Shown here: positions 1 through 7,118 of the stretch, one piece after another
Numbering within the stretch: position 1 is the stretch's first letter
How the letters are laid out: the number at the start of each line of letters is the position of its first letter
Source of the DNA: CAYNJF01 sp964351745
GTDB lineage: Bacteria; Pseudomonadota; Gammaproteobacteria; Berkiellales; Berkiellaceae
Assembly: GCA_964351745.1 (NCBI GenBank)
Contig: CAYGPI010000041.1
Coordinates: forward strand, 1 to 21,783
Direction: 5' to 3'
Length of the DNA: 21,783 nt
Notes under the pieces: model-generated
The model's input: only the letters and a program-made list of their open reading frames with translations
What the model was told of the DNA's origin: nothing
Database searches by the model: none
Program-made: the position numbers and the translations under genes

Positions 1-507
1 TATGCTAGTTATGGTGATTATATTGAGAACGAATGGATCTTGAAGGATATTCAAGAGACTGTTTTTGAAGGCACTGAGGTGACTCGTCAAACCACGGATA
101 AACAGGTATGGCAAAGTGTTTTGAATCCAAGTATTCTAAGCGTCGTGGGTGAAAAATATCTTGAAAAACTTTCAATGATTGGCTTAAAACGTACAATCGA
201 GTATAGAAAACATAACGGTTTAGATACAAAGCCCTTTGAGTTGGCTTTATGGGAAAAGATCGTTCAGCCCCTTAGTGTCGCGGTAATGATGTTTTTGGCA
301 GTACCATTTATCTTTGGTCCGCTGCGCTCTGCGACGATGGGCTTGCGACTGATCTCAGGTATATTAGTTGGTTTCAGTTTTCATACGTTTAATGAAATGT
401 TTGGTCATCTAGCTTTAGTTTACCATGTTCCGCCTCTTCTTGGGGCATTGCTCCCAACCATTATATTTTTTTGCATAGGCTTATTGATGATGAGAAAGGC
501 AATTTAA
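1..507 (+). CDS. lptG: LptG, LPS export ABC transporter permease, C-terminal part (5' truncated by window edge)
   Basis: This is the C-terminal 168 residues of an inner-membrane permease of the YjgP/YjgQ family. With LptF and the ATPase LptB it pulls lipopolysaccharide out of the inner membrane. The reading frame is open from base 1, so the true start lies outside the window; a TTG at 40 is internal. The visible part shows the end of the periplasmic beta-jytroll-like region, then the cytoplasmic/membrane segment with FELALWEKIVQPLSVAVMM, the family-typical FIFGPLRS and MGLRLISGI stretch, and further hydrophobic helices (GALLPTIIFFCIGLLMM) ending in a short basic tail. LptG is preferred over LptF because of the FIFGPLRS..MG.R pattern and the LVYHVPPLLGALLP ending, recalled from E. 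coli LptG. lptF would be expected just upstream. The 104 bases after the stop contain no convincing terminator. Confidence 0.9.
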   Translation, partial: YASYGDYIENEWILKDIQETVFEGTEVTRQTTDKQVWQSVLNPSILSVVGEKYLEKLSMIGLKRTIEYRKHNGLDTKPFELALWEKIVQPLSVAVMMFLAVPFIFGPLRSATMGLRLISGILVGFSFHTFNEMFGHLALVYHVPPLLGALLPTIIFFCIGLLMMRKAI

Positions 508-623
508 ATGATGTTTGATGTTACTAAGGGGTAGGTGTCAAATTTAAATATGATATACGCTAACTGTCACGCGCAAAAAATTTTTTTCTGAAGAATATAT
601 GTAGCTAAAGGATGGATCCTATT

Positions 624-1508
624 ATGAAAATAGCTTGTTTTGGCGGGGCCAATGTTGATTGGATTGCTAGAGTTCCAGGCCACACATTTCCACAACAGAA
701 TATTTACACTCAATTCACACGCTCCTTTGGTGGGGTTGTTCATAATATGGCACAAAATTTAAAGAGCATGGGGCATCATATTAGTATGATGTCGGCAGTA
801 GGTCATGATGAGGAAGGGCAGCAGCTGGTGGATGGCATTAAGCGAGCTGGGATCCGTGTTGAAATGATCTTGCGCTCGAACAAATACCCATCTGGAAAAA
901 TTGTTATCGTTAACAATGATGAGGGGCGCGTGATTTTTCATCATGCAGATACTGAAATCTACCAAAGCATTGAGCCAGCACTAGTTCGGCAATATTTACC
1001 TTTATTACGTGGGCACGATGCTTGGGTCGTTGATACTGATTTAACAGAAGAAACCTTGCTCGCGATTGCGCAATATAAACCACCTCACATACCATTATTT
1101 GGTATTGTTGCCACAAAGGAAAAGACACTAAAAATAAAAAAAATCTTAGATCAGCTTGACTATTTATTTATTAATCAGTATGAGGCTCCTTTGTTAACAG
1201 GCATCCATGTTCAAGTCAAAGAAAAAACAAATATACAGATAAAAGCTCTGCAAAATTTAGGGGTTAAGAATGTTTTTTTAACCATGGGATCCCAGGGTGG
1301 TTGGTATCATTTAGATGGGGTAACTCAAGATTTTGAAGTGTGTCGGATTGATGGGTTAAACCCTACTGGTGCTGGAGATGCTTTTGCCAGTGGTGTGATT
1401 GATGGCATTATGCGAAATTTGCAACCGAACACTATATTGTCACAAGGCATTGAGTGCGCTTCAAAAATCATCACTAGTGAGCAGTGTACACATATCGGCT
1501 CTATTTAG
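624..1508 (+). CDS. psuK: PfkB-family carbohydrate kinase, probable pseudouridine kinase
   Basis: This 294-residue PfkB/ribokinase-family sugar kinase probably phosphorylates pseudouridine to pseudouridine 5'-phosphate in the cytoplasm. The N-terminus has the ribokinase-like strand MKIACFGGANVDWIARV, then the substrate-loop pattern FGGVVHN (about residues 35-41). Near the C-terminus is the PfkB signature NPTGAGDAFASG (246-257), with the catalytic base Asp252. The substrate assignment rests mainly on the neighbour: 23 bases downstream, same strand, is an unmistakable psuG, and psuK-psuG pairs are a known arrangement. I chose the ATG at 624. An in-frame ATG at 612 sits directly on the AAAGGA ribosome site (607-612), while 624 lies about 11 bases beyond it and begins at the conserved strand. 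It lacks the N-terminal helix-turn-helix extension of E. coli YeiI. Another nucleoside or sugar kinase activity cannot be excluded from sequence alone. Confidence 0.82.
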   Translation: MKIACFGGANVDWIARVPGHTFPQQNIYTQFTRSFGGVVHNMAQNLKSMGHHISMMSAVGHDEEGQQLVDGIKRAGIRVEMILRSNKYPSGKIVIVNNDEGRVIFHHADTEIYQSIEPALVRQYLPLLRGHDAWVVDTDLTEETLLAIAQYKPPHIPLFGIVATKEKTLKIKKILDQLDYLFINQYEAPLLTGIHVQVKEKTNIQIKALQNLGVKNVFLTMGSQGGWYHLDGVTQDFEVCRIDGLNPTGAGDAFASGVIDGIMRNLQPNTILSQGIECASKIITSEQCTHIGSI

Positions 1509-1531
1509 TTTTATCTCATTTGGAAATTATT

Positions 1532-2437
1532 ATGGCGTTAAATGTCCAGTGGTCACCTCAACTTAAGCAGGCCTTGAAAGATCGGAAACCGATTGTTGCC
1601 TTGGAATCTACAGTCATAGCCCATGGATTGCCGCATCCTGACAATATAGACACAACATTAGAAATGATCGCAGCCATTGAGGACGAGGGGGCAGCTGCGG
1701 CACTTATTGGTGTGATGGACGGGGGGATAAAAATTGGTTTTTCAAAATCAGATCTTGAATTGTTTGCAACAAGTCCTCAAGTGGTTAAGTTGAACCAGGC
1801 TGACTTAGGTTATGCTTTAGCAAAAAGGGTTCTGGGAGCAACAACAGTTGCAGCAACGGCGTACTGTGCTCATTTAGCTGGGATCAAAGTTTTTGCAACA
1901 GGCGGCATGGGAGGAGTGCATCGTGGTGCTGAGCATACCTTTGACATTTCAAATGATTTAGTGAGCCTTAGAGCCCTTCCAATCATGGTGGTGGCATCTG
2001 GGGTTAAATCGATTTTAGATGTTTCAAAAACTTTGGAAATGCTTGAGACTTTAGGGGTTCCTATCGTAGGCTTTGGCTGTGAGCATCTACCACTTTTTTA
2101 CTGTCGCAGCAAAAAATATCCTCTTTTTCATCATATAGATGACGTGAATGAGCTCTGTAACTTTGCTAAAACTCACTGGGACTTAGGTTTAGGGGGTATC
2201 CTGCTGGCCCATCCGATTAAACAAGAGCATGCTCTTGATGAAGCTGAAATAGAATCCTTGATTAGCCTTGCCATCGATGAAGGCCATAGGCAAAGCATCA
2301 CTGGTAAATTGGTGACGCCTTTTGTACTCAAGCAATTGTTTGAAATGACTCAAGGCCGAACGTTGGTCGCCAATAAGGCTTTACTTGTGAATAATGCTAA
2401 AACAGCTGCTTATATCGCAAAACAGATGCAAACATAA
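1532..2437 (+). CDS. psuG: Pseudouridine-5'-phosphate glycosidase PsuG
   Basis: This cytoplasmic enzyme of 301 residues cleaves the C-C glycosidic bond of pseudouridine 5'-phosphate to uracil and ribose 5-phosphate, completing pseudouridine salvage with the upstream kinase. The match to E. coli PsuG runs the full length. VALESTVIAHG holds the catalytic Glu25. ALAKRVLGATT holds a candidate active-site Lys. KVFATGGMGGVHRGAEHTFD holds the ring-opening Asp environment, followed by SGVKSILD with the second conserved Lys. The C-terminal stretch from TGKLVTPFVLKQL through VNNAKTAAYIAKQM is also typical. The ATG at 1532 is preferred over upstream in-frame codons because those would overlap psuK; a weak GGAA ribosome site lies at 1522-1525. 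The gene converges on the minus-strand phosphatase gene with only 6 bases between the stops. A 7-bp stem at 2443-2449/2458-2464 spans the junction but has no T-run. Confidence 0.96.
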   Translation: MALNVQWSPQLKQALKDRKPIVALESTVIAHGLPHPDNIDTTLEMIAAIEDEGAAAALIGVMDGGIKIGFSKSDLELFATSPQVVKLNQADLGYALAKRVLGATTVAATAYCAHLAGIKVFATGGMGGVHRGAEHTFDISNDLVSLRALPIMVVASGVKSILDVSKTLEMLETLGVPIVGFGCEHLPLFYCRSKKYPLFHHIDDVNELCNFAKTHWDLGLGGILLAHPIKQEHALDEAEIESLISLAIDEGHRQSITGKLVTPFVLKQLFEMTQGRTLVANKALLVNNAKTAAYIAKQMQT

Positions 2438-2443
2438 AGCACC

Positions 2444-3094
2444 TTAACATGTGACTCTGTTAAGCTTACCTTGGGGCATTTTTAGCGTAATAGCGTCAGC
2501 TGTTTTTAATTTAAATGTTTTGTTTGTTAGTAGTTTGATGAGTTTCATTGACGGGGATCCATGAGTGACAATCAAAATATCTCCTTTTGGGTATTGTTGA
2601 ATCACTTCATTGTAAAAGGATTGCATTCTGCATGTTAATTGTTGCTCATCTTCACCAAAGTGGAATTTGTTTTCAGGATGATCCCAGTTAGATTGACCAG
2701 TTGCCTGGCTAGATTCTCCCTCAAGGTTTCCCATTTGCATTTCAATGAGACCAGCATGGATTTTTATTTTGTCTGCACTAAACAATTTCTCGCCGGCAAG
2801 TAGATTGGCTGTTTGCTTAGTCCGCGGAAGTGGTGACACAAAAACCACTGCAATGTTGCTTGTGCCAAGCCCGCTTATTTGAAGTTTGTGCGCAGTGTAG
2901 ATGGCTTGTTTTTGTCCATTGTTGGTCAAAAATGAAGCTCTGTATTTAGGGTGCTCTGGATTTGAACTATAAAAGTGGTGCACATTGTGGTCGGCTTCAC
3001 CATGGCGAATAATTGTGATTTCTCTAGCATCACAGTTATTTGATATAGCAACTAAGAGAACTAGAGTCGCTATAAGCTTCTTTTTTGCACGCAT
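2444..3094 (-). CDS. Exported histidine phosphatase family protein (SixA/phosphoglycerate-mutase-like)
   Basis: This 216-residue histidine phosphatase (branch 1-like fold) is predicted to be exported. Residues 1-23 form a classical signal peptide: basic MRAKKK, a hydrophobic core, and a likely cleavage after CDA. The mature protein starts at the catalytic strand EITIIRHGEAD, with Arg30 and the phospho-accepting His31. Other expected residues are present: Arg91 in SPLPRTKQTA, a candidate acid Glu118 in LIEMQMGNLEG, and the second His178 in LIVTHGSPSM. Substrate cannot be read from sequence; phosphosugars, small phosphate esters or phosphoproteins are all possible. It is the last gene of a three-gene minus-strand operon, 19 bases after the hydrolase gene, with a GGAA ribosome site about 9 bases upstream. 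Both this protein and its upstream neighbour carry signal peptides, suggesting a periplasmic role for the operon. Confidence 0.85.
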   Translation of the reverse strand: MRAKKKLIATLVLLVAISNNCDAREITIIRHGEADHNVHHFYSSNPEHPKYRASFLTNNGQKQAIYTAHKLQISGLGTSNIAVVFVSPLPRTKQTANLLAGEKLFSADKIKIHAGLIEMQMGNLEGESSQATGQSNWDHPENKFHFGEDEQQLTCRMQSFYNEVIQQYPKGDILIVTHGSPSMKLIKLLTNKTFKLKTADAITLKMPQGKLNRVTC

Positions 3095-3113
3095 GATTGT
3101 AGTTCCAATTTTA

Positions 3114-4190
3114 CTAGGCGTTTGCCTTTAGTGCTTCTTTCAATTTGTCACTAGCTGCAGTTAACCCAAGCTCAATGCCAGGCTCGGTAGTAAAATGACC
3201 TGCGTCTTGTACAAACAGCAATGAAGCATTCTCGCTTTGTCTGTAGAGTTTGTGGGCGTTGCCTGCTGGTGTCAGCGTGTCATATCTACCTTGAACGATC
3301 ATCATCGGTATATTTTTGATTTTAAACATGTTATTTCTAATTTCTAGCTTGTTAAGAAAGAAATCATTGTAAGCATAATGCATAAACCCACGACTTATAT
3401 TAAGGGTAAAGTTATCGTCTTTAAGAGTTTTTTCTATGAGACTTCTATCTGTACGCATCATACCGCAAATCATATCATACTTAACGAAGGCTCTGGCTGC
3501 AGGGAGGTGTACATTGGGATCTGGATCCATTACTCGTCGATGATAGCTTCTTATGATATTGCCACGTTCATGTTCAGGAAGGTAGCGTACGAATTCAGAC
3601 CACGCTTCAGGGTATGTTTTTTTCATCCCATATATGAGGTGCAAGTACTGCTCACGACTGCCATCAAAGATACCCCTTAGGATGAGACCATCAACATGAC
3701 TTGGATTGGCTTGAGTATAAGCAAGTGCTAATGTCGAGCCCCAAGAGCCGCCGCTGACAACCCAGGTTTTGATCTTAAAATATTCTTTGAGTGTTGAGAT
3801 GTCATCAACCAGTAGCCTCGTCGTGTTATCTATCATTGAGCCTTGCGGAATTGAGCGGCCTGCGCCTCTTTGATCAAAAAGGATAATTCTGTAAAACTCT
3901 GGATCAAATAATTGACTTATGGTCTCGCTGGTGCCTGCGCCTGGCCCACCGTGTAAATGAATGACAGGATGACCATTTGGATTGCCGTATTGAGCATAAT
4001 AAAGCTTATGTGACTCAGAGACTTTGATGAACCCTTGGTTATAAGGTTTTGATAATGGGTAAACTTGATATTGTTCGCTGAGCTGTTGACTGGTCATTTC
4101 GACTAACTGGTGGTTATCAAATGTTAAGGTTTGAGCTAAACATGGTGAGATACAAAGTAAAGCAATAATAATTTTTAGAAAAAACTTCAT
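3114..4190 (-). CDS. Secreted alpha/beta hydrolase, proline iminopeptidase-type (S33)
   Basis: This 358-residue alpha/beta-hydrolase of the prolyl aminopeptidase (MEROPS S33) type removes N-terminal proline from peptides in characterised relatives. It has all the expected landmarks: oxyanion motif HGGPG (80-84), DQRGAGRS (106-113), nucleophile elbow GGSWGS with Ser149, acid Asp304 in GRYDTLTP, and catalytic His332 in DAGHF. Unlike typical cytoplasmic proline iminopeptidases of about 310-320 residues, it starts with a signal peptide (MKFFLKIIIALLCISPCLA, cleavage around residue 19) and a 40-residue lead-in before the hydrolase core, so it probably acts in the periplasm or outside. There is no proper lipobox. 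An AGGAGC ribosome site (4202-4207) supports the start. It is the middle gene of the minus-strand operon, 27 bases after the RDD gene. The substrate could be another amide or ester, because the cap domain is less conserved than the core. Confidence 0.87.
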   Translation of the reverse strand: MKFFLKIIIALLCISPCLAQTLTFDNHQLVEMTSQQLSEQYQVYPLSKPYNQGFIKVSESHKLYYAQYGNPNGHPVIHLHGGPGAGTSETISQLFDPEFYRIILFDQRGAGRSIPQGSMIDNTTRLLVDDISTLKEYFKIKTWVVSGGSWGSTLALAYTQANPSHVDGLILRGIFDGSREQYLHLIYGMKKTYPEAWSEFVRYLPEHERGNIIRSYHRRVMDPDPNVHLPAARAFVKYDMICGMMRTDRSLIEKTLKDDNFTLNISRGFMHYAYNDFFLNKLEIRNNMFKIKNIPMMIVQGRYDTLTPAGNAHKLYRQSENASLLFVQDAGHFTTEPGIELGLTAASDKLKEALKANA

Positions 4191-4217
4191 TGAGTTTTCT
4201 AGCTCCTAGAATATTGA

Positions 4218-4619
4218 TTAAACACGAACGGTTTTTGTGCCACAAAGGCGATCGGCTAAGCTTTGTTTGTCTTTATCAAATAGGCACCATAGCAATCCAA
4301 TGCCAAAGAATCCTAAACAAAGAGCGCCGCAGACAAGTCTAAAGCAGGCATGATTTAAAGGTAGGCGGTTATTAGAGTTGGAGCAAAGCTTTAATCGCCA
4401 TGCTTTCATGCCTAAGGTTTGACCACTTTTAATCCAACTCCATAGAATGTAAAAACTAGTACATAGGACTAAATAGGCTAAAAATCCTAGGTGGTTAGGT
4501 CCAAAAGACTCGCCGTTTCTCAGAATGAGGGCTATGAATGTTGCTACAAATAAAATTGCTAATACAAGTAGCATGTCATAGATAAGTGCAAATAGCCGTT
4601 TATAAATTGGAGCAGGCAT
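4218..4619 (-). CDS. RDD family membrane protein
   Basis: This small integral membrane protein of 133 residues belongs to the RDD family, whose function is mostly unknown; some members have been linked to ion transport. The diagnostic Arg8 and Asp15 lie in YKRLFALIYDMLL at the start of the first helix (about 12-33). Further hydrophobic helices span about 44-62 and 93-113. The conserved GQTLGMKAWRLKL loop (66-78) and the closing DKDKQSLADRLCGTK motif complete the family pattern. It is the first gene of a three-gene minus-strand operon with a strong promoter at 4674-4702 and an AAGGA ribosome site about 8 bases before the start. From memory, RDD genes are often found near lptF-lptG in gammaproteobacteria; here the gene lies about 3.7 kb from lptG and on the opposite strand. 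Confidence 0.9.
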   Translation of the reverse strand: MPAPIYKRLFALIYDMLLVLAILFVATFIALILRNGESFGPNHLGFLAYLVLCTSFYILWSWIKSGQTLGMKAWRLKLCSNSNNRLPLNHACFRLVCGALCLGFFGIGLLWCLFDKDKQSLADRLCGTKTVRV

Positions 4620-4670
4620 TCCCCATCCTTAAAATTGGTATTTAACTAGCACATTAAATTACAGAATTGA

Positions 4671-4683
4671 CTCATAATATGAG
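4671..4683. repeat. Perfect 13-base palindrome over the -10 element of the minus-strand operon promoter
   Basis: CTCATAATATGAG reads as two 6-base arms around one central base, and it covers the TATTAT box of the minus-strand promoter. A dimeric repressor bound here would block the promoter, but the palindrome is short and AT-rich, so chance is possible. No regulator gene lies beside it. Confidence 0.3.
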
Positions 4684-4702
4684 AAACGCAGTGTTTTGCC
4701 AA
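4674..4702 (-). promoter_or_regulatory. Sigma-70-type promoter of the RDD-hydrolase-phosphatase operon
   Basis: Read on the minus strand, TTGGCA (4702-4697) is separated by exactly 17 bases from TATTAT (4679-4674). The -35 has 4 of 6 consensus bases and the -10 has 5 of 6. Transcription would start near 4667, giving a leader of about 48 bases before the RDD start codon. No competing promoter was seen. Confidence 0.65.
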
Positions 4703-4777
4703 GTTTTTGTTTAAATGAGGTTGTTTCTACAATAAAATTTTGTGGTTTTCAGGGGGTGGATGTCTATTTTACAACAA

Positions 4778-4786
4778 TGGTATGAT
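4778..4786 (+). promoter_or_regulatory. Extended -10 promoter for the nucleotide-sugar / giant-protein operon
   Basis: TGGTATGAT is an extended -10 (TGn plus TATGAT, 5 of 6 to TATAAT), with no good -35 at the correct spacing, as is usual for this promoter class. Transcription would start near 4793. The leader would contain the AAGGAA ribosome site (4805-4810) in front of the ATG at 4817. Confidence 0.5.
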
Positions 4787-4816
4787 GAAAATGTTTCATT
4801 TAGCAAGGAATGAGCT

Positions 4817-6103
4817 ATGTCGCATACACGGAAAATATCAGTTGTTGGGCTTGGATATGTTGGCCTGCCTGTTGCTGTTGCTTTTAGCCAATATGATCGC
4901 GTCATAGGGTTTGATGTGAGTTCAAAGCGAGTGAAGAGCTTGCAAGCTAATCATGATTGGACCAATGAAGTTTCCACTGAATATCTCAGTCAATCTAATA
5001 TTTTGTTTACAGAGACGATATCTGATTTAGGCGCAGCAGACTTTCATATCATTGCGGTGCCAACGCCTGTTGATGCCGCTCATACGCCTGATCTAACTGC
5101 CTTAGAAAGCGCTTCGAGGTTGGTTGGTGGGGTGTTGAAAAAAGGCGATATTGTTGTTTATGAATCAACAGTTTATCCAGGCGCCACACAAGATATTTGT
5201 ATTCCTATTTTAGAAGAGTTTTCTAAGTTGAAAGCAGGGTCAGACTTTAAAGTTGGGTACTCGCCAGAGAGAATTAATCCGGGTGATAATGAACATAAAT
5301 TTAGTACGATAACAAAAGTGGTTTCTGGCCAAGATCAAGAGTCTTTAAAGATTATTGCCCAAGTCTATGGCTCAGTTGTAAAGGCTGGCGTCTTTGAGGC
5401 TACATCTATTAAAGTGGCTGAAGCTGCTAAGGTGATTGAAAATACACAAAGAGACTTGAATATCGCTCTCATGAATGAATTGGCCATTATTTTTGGTCTG
5501 ATGAATATTGACACAAGTGATGTCCTAAAAGCCGCAAGCACCAAATGGAATTTTCTTCCCTTTTCGCCAGGACTTGTTGGGGGACATTGCATTGGCGTTG
5601 ATCCTTATTATTTAACCTTTAAAGCTAAGCAACTAGGTTATCGTCCAGAGGTTATTTTAGCAGGGCGCCGTATCAACGATAATATGGGCAAATATGTCGC
5701 GGATGAAGTCGTTAAAAAAATGATCCAAAATGGTTGCCTTATCAAAGATTCAAAAGTGTTAATTTTAGGTCTGACTTTTAAAGAAGACTGTCCAGACTTG
5801 CGTAATTCAAAGGTCATAGATGTCATTCGTGAGCTTGAGGGCTTTGGTGTGAACGTTTGTGTTCATGATCCCTTGGCATCATCTTTAGACGCTAAAGAGC
5901 TGTATGAGATTGATTTATGCTCATGGGGTAGAATTCCTGATGTTGATGCCGTTGTCATCTGTGTGGCTCATCAGCACTATCTTGAATTAGGCGCACAGGA
6001 TTTCTTAGACAAAATGAAAGGTCCTAAGCTTGTTTTTGATCTAAAATCCAAACTGGACAAATCCTCATTCCTTAAACATCAAGTTAAACTCTGGAGCTTG
6101 TGA
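4817..6103 (+). CDS. tviB: UDP-N-acetyl-hexosamine 6-dehydrogenase, TviB/WbpO type
   Basis: This 428-residue cytoplasmic NAD-dependent nucleotide-sugar dehydrogenase oxidises C6 of UDP-GlcNAc or UDP-GalNAc in two steps, giving a UDP-N-acetyl-aminouronic acid for capsule, Vi-like or O-antigen polysaccharide. The N-terminal Rossmann motif is GLGYVG (11-16). The central helix has AEAAKVIENTQRDLNIALMNE (201-221) with Lys205. The catalytic cysteine is Cys258 in GGHCIGVDPYYL. The C-terminal UDP-binding domain includes GLTFKEDCPDLRNSK. The VGYSPERINPGD and NTQRDLNIALMNE patterns place it with TviB/WbpO/VipA rather than with UDP-glucose dehydrogenases, but which epimer is used cannot be read. It is the first gene of the operon, has AAGGAA 6 bases before the start, and overlaps the next gene by one base. 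The symbol reflects family resemblance, not a proven Vi antigen. Confidence 0.87.
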   Translation: MSHTRKISVVGLGYVGLPVAVAFSQYDRVIGFDVSSKRVKSLQANHDWTNEVSTEYLSQSNILFTETISDLGAADFHIIAVPTPVDAAHTPDLTALESASRLVGGVLKKGDIVVYESTVYPGATQDICIPILEEFSKLKAGSDFKVGYSPERINPGDNEHKFSTITKVVSGQDQESLKIIAQVYGSVVKAGVFEATSIKVAEAAKVIENTQRDLNIALMNELAIIFGLMNIDTSDVLKAASTKWNFLPFSPGLVGGHCIGVDPYYLTFKAKQLGYRPEVILAGRRINDNMGKYVADEVVKKMIQNGCLIKDSKVLILGLTFKEDCPDLRNSKVIDVIRELEGFGVNVCVHDPLASSLDAKELYEIDLCSWGRIPDVDAVVICVAHQHYLELGAQDFLDKMKGPKLVFDLKSKLDKSSFLKHQVKLWSL

Positions 6104-7110
6104 TGAAAATTTTAATCACAGGATGTGCTGGTTTTATAGGGTTTTGGCTTTCAAAAAAGTGTTTAGATGCTGGCTTTGAGGTGATTGGTATTGATAATCT
6201 TAATGACTATTATGACGTGACCTTAAAGGAGGCACGTTTAAAGCAATTAACAGTCTATGATACTTTTTCGTTTTATAAAATTGATATTGCCGATAATGAA
6301 GCCTTAACAGGGATCTTTAACAGAGTCAGTGCTGAGGTTGTTGTTAATTTGGCGGCGCAAGCAGGTGTACGGTACTCACTAACAAATCCCCATGCTTATA
6401 TTGAAGCCAACGTATTAGGTTTCACAAATATTCTTGAAAACTGCCGTCATCATCATATCAAGCATTTAGTCTATGCCTCATCTAGCTCTGTTTATGGAGC
6501 CAATACAACTTTGCCATTCTCTGTGAATGATAATGTCGATCATCCTGTCTCACTTTATGCCGCAACCAAAAAGTCGAATGAGCTGATGGCTCATACCTAT
6601 GCTCATTTGTTTAATCTGTCCGTAACGGGGTTACGTTTTTTTACAGTATATGGCCCCTGGGGTCGACCAGATATGGCTTTATTTAAGTTTGTTGATGCGA
6701 TATTCAAAGATAAACCAATTGACGTCTACAATCATGGCCATATGATAAGAGACTTCACTTACGTAGAGGATATTGTAGAGGGTATTTTTAGAATCCTGCA
6801 ACGTCCTGCTAAGCCTGATCCCCAATGGTCTGGTCAAAGGCCCAATCCTGCCACAAGCTATGCACCGTACGCTTTATATAATATTGGGCATGATAAGCCT
6901 GAAACACTTATGGACTTTATCAAAGTGATAGAGCAAGCAACAGGCAAGAAGGCAAACTTGAACCTCATGCCCATGCAAGCAGGAGACGTGCCCGCCACTC
7001 ATGCTGATGTTCAGGCGCTGGTCAATGACTTTCAATACAAGCCTGTCACATCTATGCATGATGGGATCCATCAATTTGTAGATTGGTATCAACACTACTA
7101 TCAAATATAA
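6103..7110 (+). CDS. NAD-dependent UDP-uronate (TviC/CapI-like) 4-epimerase
   Basis: This 335-residue short-chain dehydrogenase/reductase of the extended nucleotide-sugar epimerase family inverts C4 of a UDP-sugar, probably a UDP-uronate or UDP-N-acetylaminouronate supplied by the preceding dehydrogenase. It shows the NAD-binding GCAGFIG (7-13), acidic Asp31 in IGIDNLNDYYD, the serine of ASSSSVYG, and the catalytic pair Tyr152/Lys156 in YAATK. RFFTVYGPWGRPDMALFKF and RDFTYVEDIVEGI are typical of UDP-glucuronate 4-epimerases. The ATG at 6103 shares its A with the last base of the upstream TGA (TGATG) and has GGAG 6 bases before it, so the two genes are translationally coupled. A GTG at 6100 is in frame but less likely. 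The pairing resembles tviB-tviC of Vi antigen synthesis. The exact substrate is inferred. Confidence 0.85.
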   Translation: MKILITGCAGFIGFWLSKKCLDAGFEVIGIDNLNDYYDVTLKEARLKQLTVYDTFSFYKIDIADNEALTGIFNRVSAEVVVNLAAQAGVRYSLTNPHAYIEANVLGFTNILENCRHHHIKHLVYASSSSVYGANTTLPFSVNDNVDHPVSLYAATKKSNELMAHTYAHLFNLSVTGLRFFTVYGPWGRPDMALFKFVDAIFKDKPIDVYNHGHMIRDFTYVEDIVEGIFRILQRPAKPDPQWSGQRPNPATSYAPYALYNIGHDKPETLMDFIKVIEQATGKKANLNLMPMQAGDVPATHADVQALVNDFQYKPVTSMHDGIHQFVDWYQHYYQI

Positions 7111-7118
7111 GGGACTTT

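Noticed and set aside
508..611. Promoter for psuK
   Set aside because: TATGAT-like and TATACG hexamers occur, but no -35 lies at a suitable distance, so none could be supported.
2443..2464. Terminator between the convergent psuG and phosphatase genes
   Set aside because: A 7-bp stem is present but the loop is long and no T-run follows on either strand.
3378..3680. Open frame of 100 codons on the plus strand inside the hydrolase gene
   Set aside because: It is fully antisense to a well-conserved alpha/beta hydrolase, has no ribosome site, and resembles no family.
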